DNA of 5,349 nt from the NCBI GenBank assembly GCA_025363375.1, contig JANYDZ010000539.1, forward strand, positions 1 through 5,349. The letters run 5' to 3'. The notes under the pieces were generated by a model, which saw only the letters and a list, made by a program, of their open reading frames with translations, was not told the DNA's origin and ran no database searches. The translations under genes were made by a program, and so were the position numbers. The DNA comes from Hyphomicrobiales bacterium. Its GTDB lineage: Bacteria > Pseudomonadota > Alphaproteobacteria > Rhizobiales > Beijerinckiaceae. Of the stretch, positions 1 through 5,122 are shown piece after piece; positions within the stretch are counted from its first letter, which is position 1; each line of letters opens with the position of its first letter.

Positions 1-59
1 CACCGACGCCAAAATCGCGCGCCCATGCGCGATATCGTCGCGGCGGCGCTTGTCGCGCA

Positions 60-80
60 GCGCCTGTCTTTGACAGGCGC
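60..80. promoter_or_regulatory. Perfect inverted repeat, candidate operator
   Basis: Two 9-base arms, GCGCCTGTC (60-68) and GACAGGCGC (72-80), are exact reverse complements separated by TTT. No U-run follows on either strand, and the repeat lies upstream of the predicted transcription start, so it is more likely a protein-binding site on DNA than a terminator. The right half contains most of the -35 hexamer of the promoter at 70-98. A dimeric regulator bound here would compete with RNA polymerase, or contact it if it is an activator. No regulator gene is visible in the window, so the cognate protein is unknown. Confidence 0.6.
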
Positions 81-98
81 GGGCAACTTGTCCTTAAT
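70..98 (+). promoter_or_regulatory. Sigma70-type promoter for the hydrolase pair
   Basis: A perfect -35 box TTGACA (70-75) is followed by a 17-base spacer and CTTAAT (93-98), which matches four of six -10 consensus positions. Transcription would start near 104-106, giving a leader of about 20 bases before the ATG at 126. The -35 box overlaps the right arm of the inverted repeat at 60-80, suggesting regulated expression. Box identity and spacing are read directly; activity is inferred. Confidence 0.55.
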
Positions 99-125
99 CG
101 CCGCTTGTCGCTTTTCGAGGTCCTC

Positions 126-929
126 ATGTCCGAGATCGTCACCAGAGACGTCATTTGCAAAGGCGGCATGCCCGCGTTCATCGCGGCGCCCGCCGGCGCG
201 CAAAAGGTTCCCGTTGTCGTCATCCTGCATGAGCGCTACGGCCTCGTGCGGCACACGAAAGAGCTCGCCATGCGCCACGCGCGCGAGGGGCTTGTTTGCA
301 TCGCTGGCGATTATTTTTATAAACATCCCGATCAGGCCGCCTTGCACAGGGGCGATGTCGGCTATGGCATGTCGGATCCCGAGGCGCTTGAATATATGGA
401 GAGCGCCATCGCCGCCTTGAGCGACGTGCCGCAGGCCGATCTCGAAAAAATCGTCTGCATGGGCGTCTGCCAGACCGGGCGCCATCCCCTCGTGCTCGCG
501 GCGCGCCGCAGAATCGCGGCGGCTTTGTGCTGGTATGGCGCGGCGCAGGACCGCGAATGGAACATCGACGCGAAATATCCCGTCGCGCTTGAGGAGCTTG
601 TCAAAAAGGTTGAGTGTCCGGTGCTCGGCGTGTTTGGCGAGACCGATCACATCATCTCCGTCGATCACGTCCGGCGGTTTCGCAATACGTTGGAGAAGCA
701 TGGCAAAAGCCATCACGTCGAGATTTTCGGCGGCGCTCCCCATGGGTGGCTCAACGACACCATGCCCGGCCGTTATCGCCGCCCGCAGGCGGAGGCGGCG
801 TGGAAAATGCAACGGGAATTTCTGGCGCGCGTGCTGGCGTTGGACTACGACCGGAGTTTCATTCACCAGAGTTACAAGGCGGATGTCTCGCCGACTTATG
901 ATTTCTCCAAAAACGTTCGCTACGAATAA
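126..929 (+). CDS. Dienelactone hydrolase family protein
   Basis: This 267-residue protein has the alpha/beta-hydrolase fold of the dienelactone hydrolase (carboxymethylenebutenolidase) family, cytoplasmic enzymes that open enol-lactones in aromatic ring degradation. Visible family residues are Glu36 in LHERYG, nucleophile Cys115 in MGVCQTG, Asp174 in GETD and His206 in APHGW, in the same order and close to the positions of the classical enzyme (Glu36, Cys123, Asp171, His202). The elbow reads GVCQTG where GxCxGG is usual, and about 30 residues continue past the normal end, so the true substrate may not be a dienelactone. The ATG at 126 is preferred because GAGG (117-120) lies five bases upstream; a TTG at 105 would extend the frame but sits almost on the predicted transcription start. 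It is the first gene of a pair, 12 bases before the amidohydrolase. No signal peptide. Family assignment is firm; the reaction is inferred. Confidence 0.9.
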   Translation: MSEIVTRDVICKGGMPAFIAAPAGAQKVPVVVILHERYGLVRHTKELAMRHAREGLVCIAGDYFYKHPDQAALHRGDVGYGMSDPEALEYMESAIAALSDVPQADLEKIVCMGVCQTGRHPLVLAARRRIAAALCWYGAAQDREWNIDAKYPVALEELVKKVECPVLGVFGETDHIISVDHVRRFRNTLEKHGKSHHVEIFGGAPHGWLNDTMPGRYRRPQAEAAWKMQREFLARVLALDYDRSFIHQSYKADVSPTYDFSKNVRYE

Positions 930-941
930 AAGGGCGCCGCC

Positions 942-1658
942 ATGACAAACAAGTCCAAAAACTCCAAATTCGAAGACTATTGCTGGAAAGACATCGTCAA
1001 CGAGGAAATCCTCGAAATTTACGAAGCCTATCACCGCGATCTGTTGGTAGGTCCAAAGCCGGCCATCCTCGCCATCGACCTCTATAAAAAGGCCTATCAG
1101 GGCGGCAACCGCCCGGTGCGCGAGGTGAACCGCGAATTCTCCGGCTCCTGCGGCGAAAACGCTTGGAAGGCGATCGAGCCCACGCAGAAGCTGTTTGCCG
1201 CGGCGCGTCGCGCCGGCGTGCCGGTGATCTACACGACGCGCCACGCCGACACGGGCGGGGTGCATTCCACCAACCGCCGCATGGGCCGCGAGACCGACAA
1301 CCTCTACGCGATTCAGGAGGGGCTGGAGCCGCGGCCCGGCGAACTCGTGATCTACAAGGAGCGCGCCTCCGCCTTCTTCGGCACGCCCTTGATCGCGCAT
1401 CTGCGCCGCATGGGCGTTGAAAGCCTGGTTATCTGCGGCGAAAGCACGTCGGGCTGCGTGCGCGCCTCGACGGTGGACGCTTATTCCTACGGCTTCCACA
1501 ATGTGCTGGTGGAGGAATGCGCCTACGACCGCTCAATGCTGAGCCACAAGGTCAATCTGTTCGACCTCCATCACAAATACGCCGATGTGATGCACGTCGG
1601 CGATGTGATCGCGCATCTCGATGGGCTTGCCGCGCAGGGGTTGAAGGCGGCGGAGTGA
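942..1658 (+). CDS. Isochorismatase-superfamily amidohydrolase, N-carbamoylsarcosine amidase-like
   Basis: This 238-residue cysteine hydrolase carries the triad of the family: Asp46 in AILAID, Lys139 in VIYK and Cys172 in STSGCVRA. The spacing (93 and 33 residues) equals that of N-carbamoylsarcosine amidohydrolase as I recall it (Asp51, Lys144, Cys177). The tail motif DRSMLSHKVNLFDLHHKYADV is also typical of that branch. Such enzymes hydrolyse carbamoyl or amide C-N bonds; maleamate amidohydrolase of nicotinate breakdown belongs to the same superfamily. Isochorismate hydrolysis is unlikely, since enterobactin-type partners are missing. The start at 942 has AAGGG (930-934) seven bases upstream, and the gene begins 12 bases after the dienelactone-hydrolase-like gene, so the two are probably cotranscribed. 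In this setting it may remove ammonia from an amide or carbamoyl intermediate of an aromatic-amine route. Family is firm; substrate is unknown. Confidence 0.88.
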   Translation: MTNKSKNSKFEDYCWKDIVNEEILEIYEAYHRDLLVGPKPAILAIDLYKKAYQGGNRPVREVNREFSGSCGENAWKAIEPTQKLFAAARRAGVPVIYTTRHADTGGVHSTNRRMGRETDNLYAIQEGLEPRPGELVIYKERASAFFGTPLIAHLRRMGVESLVICGESTSGCVRASTVDAYSYGFHNVLVEECAYDRSMLSHKVNLFDLHHKYADVMHVGDVIAHLDGLAAQGLKAAE

Positions 1659-1667
1659 CAATTGGTC

Positions 1668-1693
1668 CCTTTTCCCGCTTGCGCGAGAAGGGG
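1668..1693. repeat. REP-like hairpin between convergent genes
   Basis: The arms CCTTTTCCCGC (1668-1678) and GCGAGAAGGGG (1683-1693) pair around a TTGC loop with one C-A mismatch and two G-U pairs. It resembles the CCCTCTCCCGCTTGCGGGAGAGGG-type palindromes scattered between genes in many Alphaproteobacteria, known to me from general knowledge. It fills most of the 64-base gap between a plus-strand and a minus-strand stop codon, where it could end or insulate transcription in both directions, although neither side has a strong U-run. Confidence 0.5.
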
Positions 1694-1722
1694 CTCGCAG
1701 CGCCGTTGCGTCGAGCGCCCGT

Positions 1723-2265
1723 CTACATCCCCGCCCAGCCCGGCGGCGGAATCTTGCCGGGATGCAACGCGCCGCATTTTCCACAGGTGCGCGCCCTCTC
1801 GTCGGCGTAAAACGCCTCGAACAGCGGCGGCAGGTCCTTGACGATGTCGGTGACGGCGATCTCGACGCGGCGCAGCAGCGCAGCGCAGTTCATGCAATAC
1901 CATTCAAACGCGTCTTTCACGCCGGGCAGGCGCGGGCTCTCCACCACAAGGCCCACCGAGCCGGGAACCGGGCGCTGCGGGGAGTGGCGCATATGCGGCG
2001 GCAGCAGGAAAACATCGCCCTCGCGAATCCGGATGTTCTCGATCTTGCCCCGGTCGATCACCTTCAAAGTCATGTCGCCGCGCTGCTGGAAGAAGAATTC
2101 CTCCACGGGATCGTCGTGAAAGTCGACGCGCTGGTTCGGCCCGCCAACGACTTGCACGATGAGACCGTGATGCTCGGCGAAAAGAATCCTGTTGCCGACG
2201 GGCGGCTTGAGGAATTGCTGGTTTTCCTCGATCCAGGAATTGAAATTGAAGGCTTGCATGGGCAT
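1723..2265 (-). CDS. nbaC: 3-hydroxyanthranilate 3,4-dioxygenase
   Basis: This 180-residue cupin enzyme uses Fe(II) and O2 to open 3-hydroxyanthranilate to 2-amino-3-carboxymuconate semialdehyde, which leads to quinolinate/NAD or to ring catabolism. Iron ligands His50, Glu56 and His94 and substrate-contacting Arg46, Arg98 and Glu109 are all present, each one residue before its counterpart in the Cupriavidus enzyme. The second, rubredoxin-like metal site typical of bacterial forms is intact as C124xxC127 and C161xxC164. Phrases such as KPPVGNR, HDDPVEEFF and RHSPQRP are near diagnostic. A short tail (KIPPPGWAGM) goes slightly past the usual 174 or so residues. The start may be Met1 (2263-2265) or Met3 (2257-2259); neither has a clear Shine-Dalgarno sequence. 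It is transcribed against its neighbours, diverging from the Rieske ferredoxin. Lack of ACMS decarboxylase or kynureninase nearby leaves its source of substrate open. Confidence 0.95.
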   Translation of the reverse strand: MPMQAFNFNSWIEENQQFLKPPVGNRILFAEHHGLIVQVVGGPNQRVDFHDDPVEEFFFQQRGDMTLKVIDRGKIENIRIREGDVFLLPPHMRHSPQRPVPGSVGLVVESPRLPGVKDAFEWYCMNCAALLRRVEIAVTDIVKDLPPLFEAFYADERARTCGKCGALHPGKIPPPGWAGM

Positions 2266-2388
2266 CGCGGCAGTGTGCCGCGTTTTGCCGCGATTGGGAA
2301 GCCCGCGCGCGCGGCGTCAACGCGGATTGCGCGCCACTGGAAATCCCCCGCCATATCCCCCATAGGAGCCGCAGAACCGGAGAAACCC
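2266..2388. promoter_or_regulatory. Divergent control region, dioxygenase/ferredoxin
   Basis: These 123 bases separate the start of the minus-strand dioxygenase from the plus-strand ferredoxin and should hold promoters for both. On the minus strand TTGACG (2320-2315) is a plausible -35 box, but only poor -10 matches follow. It lies in a short inverted repeat GCGTCAACGC (2314-2323). On the plus strand TTGCGC (2327-2332) and CATATC (2352-2357) are weak candidates with a long 19-base spacer. GCCGCG occurs twice around TTTT near 2278-2292. Nothing here is decisive; the region is called mainly from gene layout. Confidence 0.35.
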
Positions 2389-2709
2389 ATGCCCGCCAGG
2401 TCAGTCCTTCTGTGCTTAGCCGCCGATCTCGCGCCGGGCTCCGCCCGCCGGGTCGAGCATTCCGACGGCCCCGCCATCGCCGTCTACAACGTCGATGGAA
2501 CCTTTTACGCCACGGACGACAATTGCACCCACGGTCTTTCCAGCCTTGCCGAGGGCATGCTTGATGGCGACATGATCGAATGCGCGGCGCATTTCGGCGG
2601 CTTTGACGTGAAGACGGGCAAGGCGGTGATGGCGCCCTGCAGCATGGATCTGAGGACTTACAAGGTCGAGTTGCGCGATGGCGCGGTTTTCGCTGTTTTG
2701 CCGGACTGA
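2389..2709 (+). CDS. Rieske [2Fe-2S] ferredoxin of a ring-hydroxylating oxygenase system
   Basis: This 106-residue protein is a complete small Rieske ferredoxin, which carries single electrons from a flavin reductase to the terminal oxygenase of multicomponent aromatic dioxygenases. The cluster ligands are C46-x-H48 in NCTHG and C65-x2-H68 in ECAAHFGGFD, 17 residues apart from the first His to the second Cys region, followed by KTGKAV and a Pro-Cys turn (APC) as in BphF- and AndAb-type ferredoxins. The start at 2389 is supported by GGAGA (2379-2383) five bases upstream; the frame is open further upstream but that stretch is antisense to the dioxygenase gene. No signal peptide is seen, so the protein is cytoplasmic, unlike respiratory Rieske proteins. 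No oxygenase alpha or beta subunit or reductase is visible, so its partners must lie elsewhere. It heads the unit running to 4712. Family is firm; pathway role is inferred. Confidence 0.9.
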   Translation: MPARSVLLCLAADLAPGSARRVEHSDGPAIAVYNVDGTFYATDDNCTHGLSSLAEGMLDGDMIECAAHFGGFDVKTGKAVMAPCSMDLRTYKVELRDGAVFAVLPD

Positions 2710-2710
2710 G

Positions 2711-2726
2711 CGGCCCTTGCGGGCCG
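2711..2726 (+). other. Short GC hairpin after the ferredoxin gene
   Basis: CGGCCC (2711-2716) and GGGCCG (2721-2726) form a perfect 6-bp stem with a TTGC loop, two bases after the ferredoxin stop codon. There is no U-run, so full termination is unlikely. In a transcript it could slow RNA decay or partially attenuate expression of the downstream hydrolase. Confidence 0.35.
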
Positions 2727-2768
2727 GTTGGCGCCGATGCAAAGGTGGGCGCGACAAGGAGATTGACG

Positions 2769-3665
2769 ATGACGAGCGGCGCCGCTTCGCGTGAAAAAGT
2801 ATTTTTGGACTACGATCAGGCGGAGCTTGACCGCTGCTACGATCAGGCGAACTGGGCGCCCAACATGGCGCTGGTGCATGCGCGCTCGGACGCCCAGAGC
2901 GCGGCGGTCTGCGCCCGCCTTGGCGGAGCGACACGCCTCGCCTATGGGCCCGCCGACATTGAAAAGCTCGACCTGTTCAAGGCGCGGGTCCCCGGCGGCC
3001 CCGTCATGATTTATGTGCATGGCGGCGCCTGGCGCTCGGGCTCTTCCACGCGTTGCCACGGCCCCGCCGAAATGTTCGTGGACGCCGGCTGCAACTATAT
3101 CGCGCTGGATTTCAACAATGTCGTGGAGACCGGCGGCGATCTCCTGACGATGATCGATCAGGTGCGCCGCGCCGTCGTCTGGGTCTATCGCAACGCCGCG
3201 GGCTTTGGCGCCGACCCGGAAAAAATATACATCCACGGCCATTCCTCCGGAGCGCATTTGACCGGCAATATTCTGACGACCGATTGGGAAGAGGCCTATG
3301 GCGCGCCGAAAAACATCCTCAAGGGAGGGATGGTGACGAGCGGCATGTATGAGTTGGCGCCAGTGCGGCTTTCGGCGCGCAGTTCCTATGTGAATTTTAC
3401 GGACGAAATGGTGGAGGCGCTTTCCTCCCTCCGCCACATCAACTTGCTGAACTGCCCGATCGTCGTGTCCTACGGCGATCAGGAATCCCCCGAATTTCAG
3501 CGCCAGAACCGGGACTTTGCCGCCGCTGTGGAAAAAGCCGGCAAACCCGTGATATTGCAGGTCGGCAAGGGCCTCAATCATTTCGAAATCGCCGAAACCC
3601 TCGGCAATCCCTATTCCATGCTCGGGCGCTCGGCGCTGCGGCTGATCGGCGCGAAAGGCTCGTAA
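2769..3665 (+). CDS. Alpha/beta hydrolase, kynurenine formamidase (arylformamidase)-like
   Basis: This 298-residue serine hydrolase resembles the arylformamidase branch of the alpha/beta-hydrolase fold, which removes formyl from N-formylkynurenine and other N-formyl arylamines. The oxyanion-hole motif HGGAW is at 84-88, the nucleophile Ser159 is in GHSSGAHL, the acid is probably Asp237 in YGDQESPEF, and the base is His271 in LNHFEI. The segment SGMYELAPV (191-199) matches the conserved SGIYDLxP stretch of that family. The ATG at 2769 is chosen over a GTG at 2745 because AAGGAG (2756-2761) lies seven bases upstream. The next gene starts six bases after its stop. A 3-hydroxyanthranilate dioxygenase nearby fits tryptophan/kynurenine chemistry, but no tryptophan dioxygenase or kynureninase is seen. 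An amide or ester of another aromatic is an equally possible substrate. Cytoplasmic; no signal peptide. Confidence 0.85.
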   Translation: MTSGAASREKVFLDYDQAELDRCYDQANWAPNMALVHARSDAQSAAVCARLGGATRLAYGPADIEKLDLFKARVPGGPVMIYVHGGAWRSGSSTRCHGPAEMFVDAGCNYIALDFNNVVETGGDLLTMIDQVRRAVVWVYRNAAGFGADPEKIYIHGHSSGAHLTGNILTTDWEEAYGAPKNILKGGMVTSGMYELAPVRLSARSSYVNFTDEMVEALSSLRHINLLNCPIVVSYGDQESPEFQRQNRDFAAAVEKAGKPVILQVGKGLNHFEIAETLGNPYSMLGRSALRLIGAKGS

Positions 3666-3671
3666 CTCCGC

Positions 3672-4712
3672 ATGAAAGCCATCGTTATCCGCGCATTCGG
3701 CCCGCCCGAGGTCATGCGGTACGAGGACGTGCCGGACCCGGTTCCGCGCTTCGGCGAAGTGCGCATCCGCGTCCACGCCGCCACCGTCAACCGCGTGCTC
3801 GATGTCGCCCTGCGCGCGGGCACGCAGATGCAGCGCAAGCCGGAGTTGCCGCTGATTTTGGGCGTTGATTGCGCCGGCGTGGTGGACGCTGTGGGCGAGG
3901 GGGTGACGAAGTTCAAGGTCGGCGATCACGTGGCTGCCGCCGGCGGCATGCCGCTGGAGCCCTGCGCCGAGGATGGCGCGGGTTATGCGGGGCCGCAGGG
4001 CATGATGGGGATTCGCCGTCCCGGCGGTTTCGCCGAACTCGTCTGCGTGCCCGCGTGGAAAACGGTGCAATTGCCGAAGTCGCTGAATTTCCATGAAGCT
4101 TCCGTCGTGATGCGGCATGGTCCGACCGCGTGGAACCTTTTGTGCAACGTCGCCAGGCTGAAAGCTGGCGAATGGGTGCTGATCATGGGGGCCTCAGGCA
4201 ATCTTGGCACGGTGGGCATCCAGATCGCCAAAAACGTTATTGGCGCCAAGGTGATCGCCACCGCCGGCTCGCGCGGGCGGGCCGATATCGGGCTGGCTTG
4301 CGGCGCCGATTACGCCATCGACTACGGCAAGCAGGATTTGCTCGCTGAAGTCATGAAAATCACCGGCGGCAAGGGGGTGAACGTCCTCTACGACAACATC
4401 GCCAACCCCGAAATTTTGCCGCAGGCTTTTCATGCTCTGGGCGAAGACGGCAGGCTGGTGACGGCGGGCGCCCACGGCGGGCCGATCGTTCCCATTGATT
4501 TCTTTCATCTTTACGACAAGCGCATCACCATAAAAGGCATGCCCGGCAGCGATCCCGCCGATCTCCCGCGCTGTTTTGAGGCGGCGGCCAGCGGCAAGAT
4601 CAAGGTCCGCATCGCCCATGTGTTGCCGCTGTCGAGGGCGGCTGAGGCGCATCGGCTGATGGAGGGGGATCAGGGCATGGGGAAGATTGTGCTGGACCCG
4701 GCGGCGGAATGA
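3672..4712 (+). CDS. Zinc-independent MDR dehydrogenase, quinone oxidoreductase-like
   Basis: This 346-residue protein belongs to the medium-chain dehydrogenase/reductase superfamily, closest to NADPH:quinone or enoyl reductases. The N-terminal catalytic domain has ATVNRVLDVALRAG (37-50) and GVDCAGVVDAVGEGV (64-78), as in quinone oxidoreductases, where the catalytic-zinc Cys and the GHE motif of alcohol dehydrogenases would stand. The Rossmann dinucleotide loop is GASGNLGTVG (173-182). The four-Cys structural zinc site is missing; residues 93-118 form a Gly-rich loop with a single Cys98. The gene begins six bases after the hydrolase stop with only a distant AAAGG (3654-3658), which suggests translational coupling. 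Such enzymes reduce C=C bonds of enones or quinones, so it may reduce an unsaturated ring-cleavage product. Family is firm; substrate is unknown. The stop overlaps an ATG (4709) whose frame looks non-coding. Confidence 0.9.
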   Translation: MKAIVIRAFGPPEVMRYEDVPDPVPRFGEVRIRVHAATVNRVLDVALRAGTQMQRKPELPLILGVDCAGVVDAVGEGVTKFKVGDHVAAAGGMPLEPCAEDGAGYAGPQGMMGIRRPGGFAELVCVPAWKTVQLPKSLNFHEASVVMRHGPTAWNLLCNVARLKAGEWVLIMGASGNLGTVGIQIAKNVIGAKVIATAGSRGRADIGLACGADYAIDYGKQDLLAEVMKITGGKGVNVLYDNIANPEILPQAFHALGEDGRLVTAGAHGGPIVPIDFFHLYDKRITIKGMPGSDPADLPRCFEAAASGKIKVRIAHVLPLSRAAEAHRLMEGDQGMGKIVLDPAAE

Positions 4713-5072
4713 CGGGAAGGGGCTTTTCCGGGTTTGGCAAGGCCGTGGAGCGGGCTGAGAAGGTTTGCGCTACCGGACCCCGGATGAAGAGAAAAGCGGC
4801 GGCGCGCTGCTTATGGGCACAGACGGTGGGTTTGTCGCCGGCAGCGGCGGCCTCGTGTAAGGCCGGGTCACAGCTGCGTATCGGCGCGGCGAATGCGTTC
4901 CGGAATGACGGCGCGCGCGTGTATTTCAGGAATTGTGAAAACACAAGAAAGCCTCATATAACAAGGGCTTTTCTATCTTGCCAATTTTTGATTTGCCGAC
5001 GGGTCTTCCCGACGTTTCAAGTGGAAACAGGGAGGCTTCTGGCATCGATGATCTATTGCAATGCGACGGCTC
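4713..5072. other. Intergenic region without a convincing gene
   Basis: The 360 bases after the dehydrogenase hold no frame I would call a gene. The longest plus-strand frame (4709-5110) has no family features and runs through the terminator of the opposite gene; a minus-strand frame (4600-4944) is Pro/Ala-rich and overlaps the dehydrogenase end. Composition falls from GC-rich before about 4920 to clearly AT-richer between 4920 and 5072, which marks the boundary between the catabolic cluster and the PEP-CTERM locus. Confidence 0.6.
4947..4974 (+). terminator. Possible terminator of the ferredoxin-hydrolase-dehydrogenase unit
   Basis: AAAGCC (4948-4953) pairs with GGCTTT (4966-4971), extended by a G-U pair at each end, around a 10-base AT-rich loop. 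An A-rich 5' flank and the trailing TTTTCT give it the look of an intrinsic terminator. The GC core is only three pairs and it lies about 235 bases past the last plus-strand stop, so the assignment is tentative. Confidence 0.4.
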
Positions 5073-5100
5073 AAAAAAAAATCCGCCCGCAAGCGGATTT
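5073..5100 (-). terminator. Intrinsic terminator of the PEP-CTERM gene
   Basis: Read on the minus strand, AAATCCGC (5100-5093), a six-base loop and GCGGATTT (5086-5079) form a perfect 8-bp stem that runs directly into a T-run down to 5073. It starts about 22 bases after the stop codon of the minus-strand gene. This is a textbook Rho-independent terminator. Confidence 0.88.
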
Positions 5101-5122
5101 CAATTTCTGACAGATGTTTCGA

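Noticed and set aside
1..26. Possible divergent minus-strand gene starting at an ATG (26-24) reading MGARFWRR to the edge
   Set aside because: Only eight codons are visible, there is no Shine-Dalgarno sequence upstream, and the short sequence matches nothing recognisable.
105..125. TTG at 105 as start of the dienelactone-hydrolase-like gene
   Set aside because: It adds seven residues (MSLFEVL) with no family support and lies almost at the predicted transcription start, while the ATG at 126 has GAGG at good spacing.
1762..2388. Long plus-strand open frame upstream of and fused in frame to the Rieske ferredoxin
   Set aside because: It is antisense to the well-supported dioxygenase gene, lacks family features, and the ferredoxin has its own ribosome binding site and a normal full length from 2389.
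2810..2849. Direct repeat CTACGATCAGGCG at 2810-2822 and 2837-2849
   Set aside because: It lies inside the hydrolase gene in frame and encodes YDQA twice; one copy is part of the normal N-terminal family motif, so chance or local codon similarity is enough.
2658..4118. 486-codon minus-strand open frame
   Set aside because: It is a His/Arg/Ala-rich shadow of the plus-strand hydrolase and dehydrogenase, a common artefact in GC-rich DNA; it has no recognisable motif.
4709..5110. Plus-strand frame overlapping the dehydrogenase stop (ATGA)
   Set aside because: The overlap looks like translational coupling, but the protein has no motif, changes composition halfway and runs through the opposite-strand terminator.
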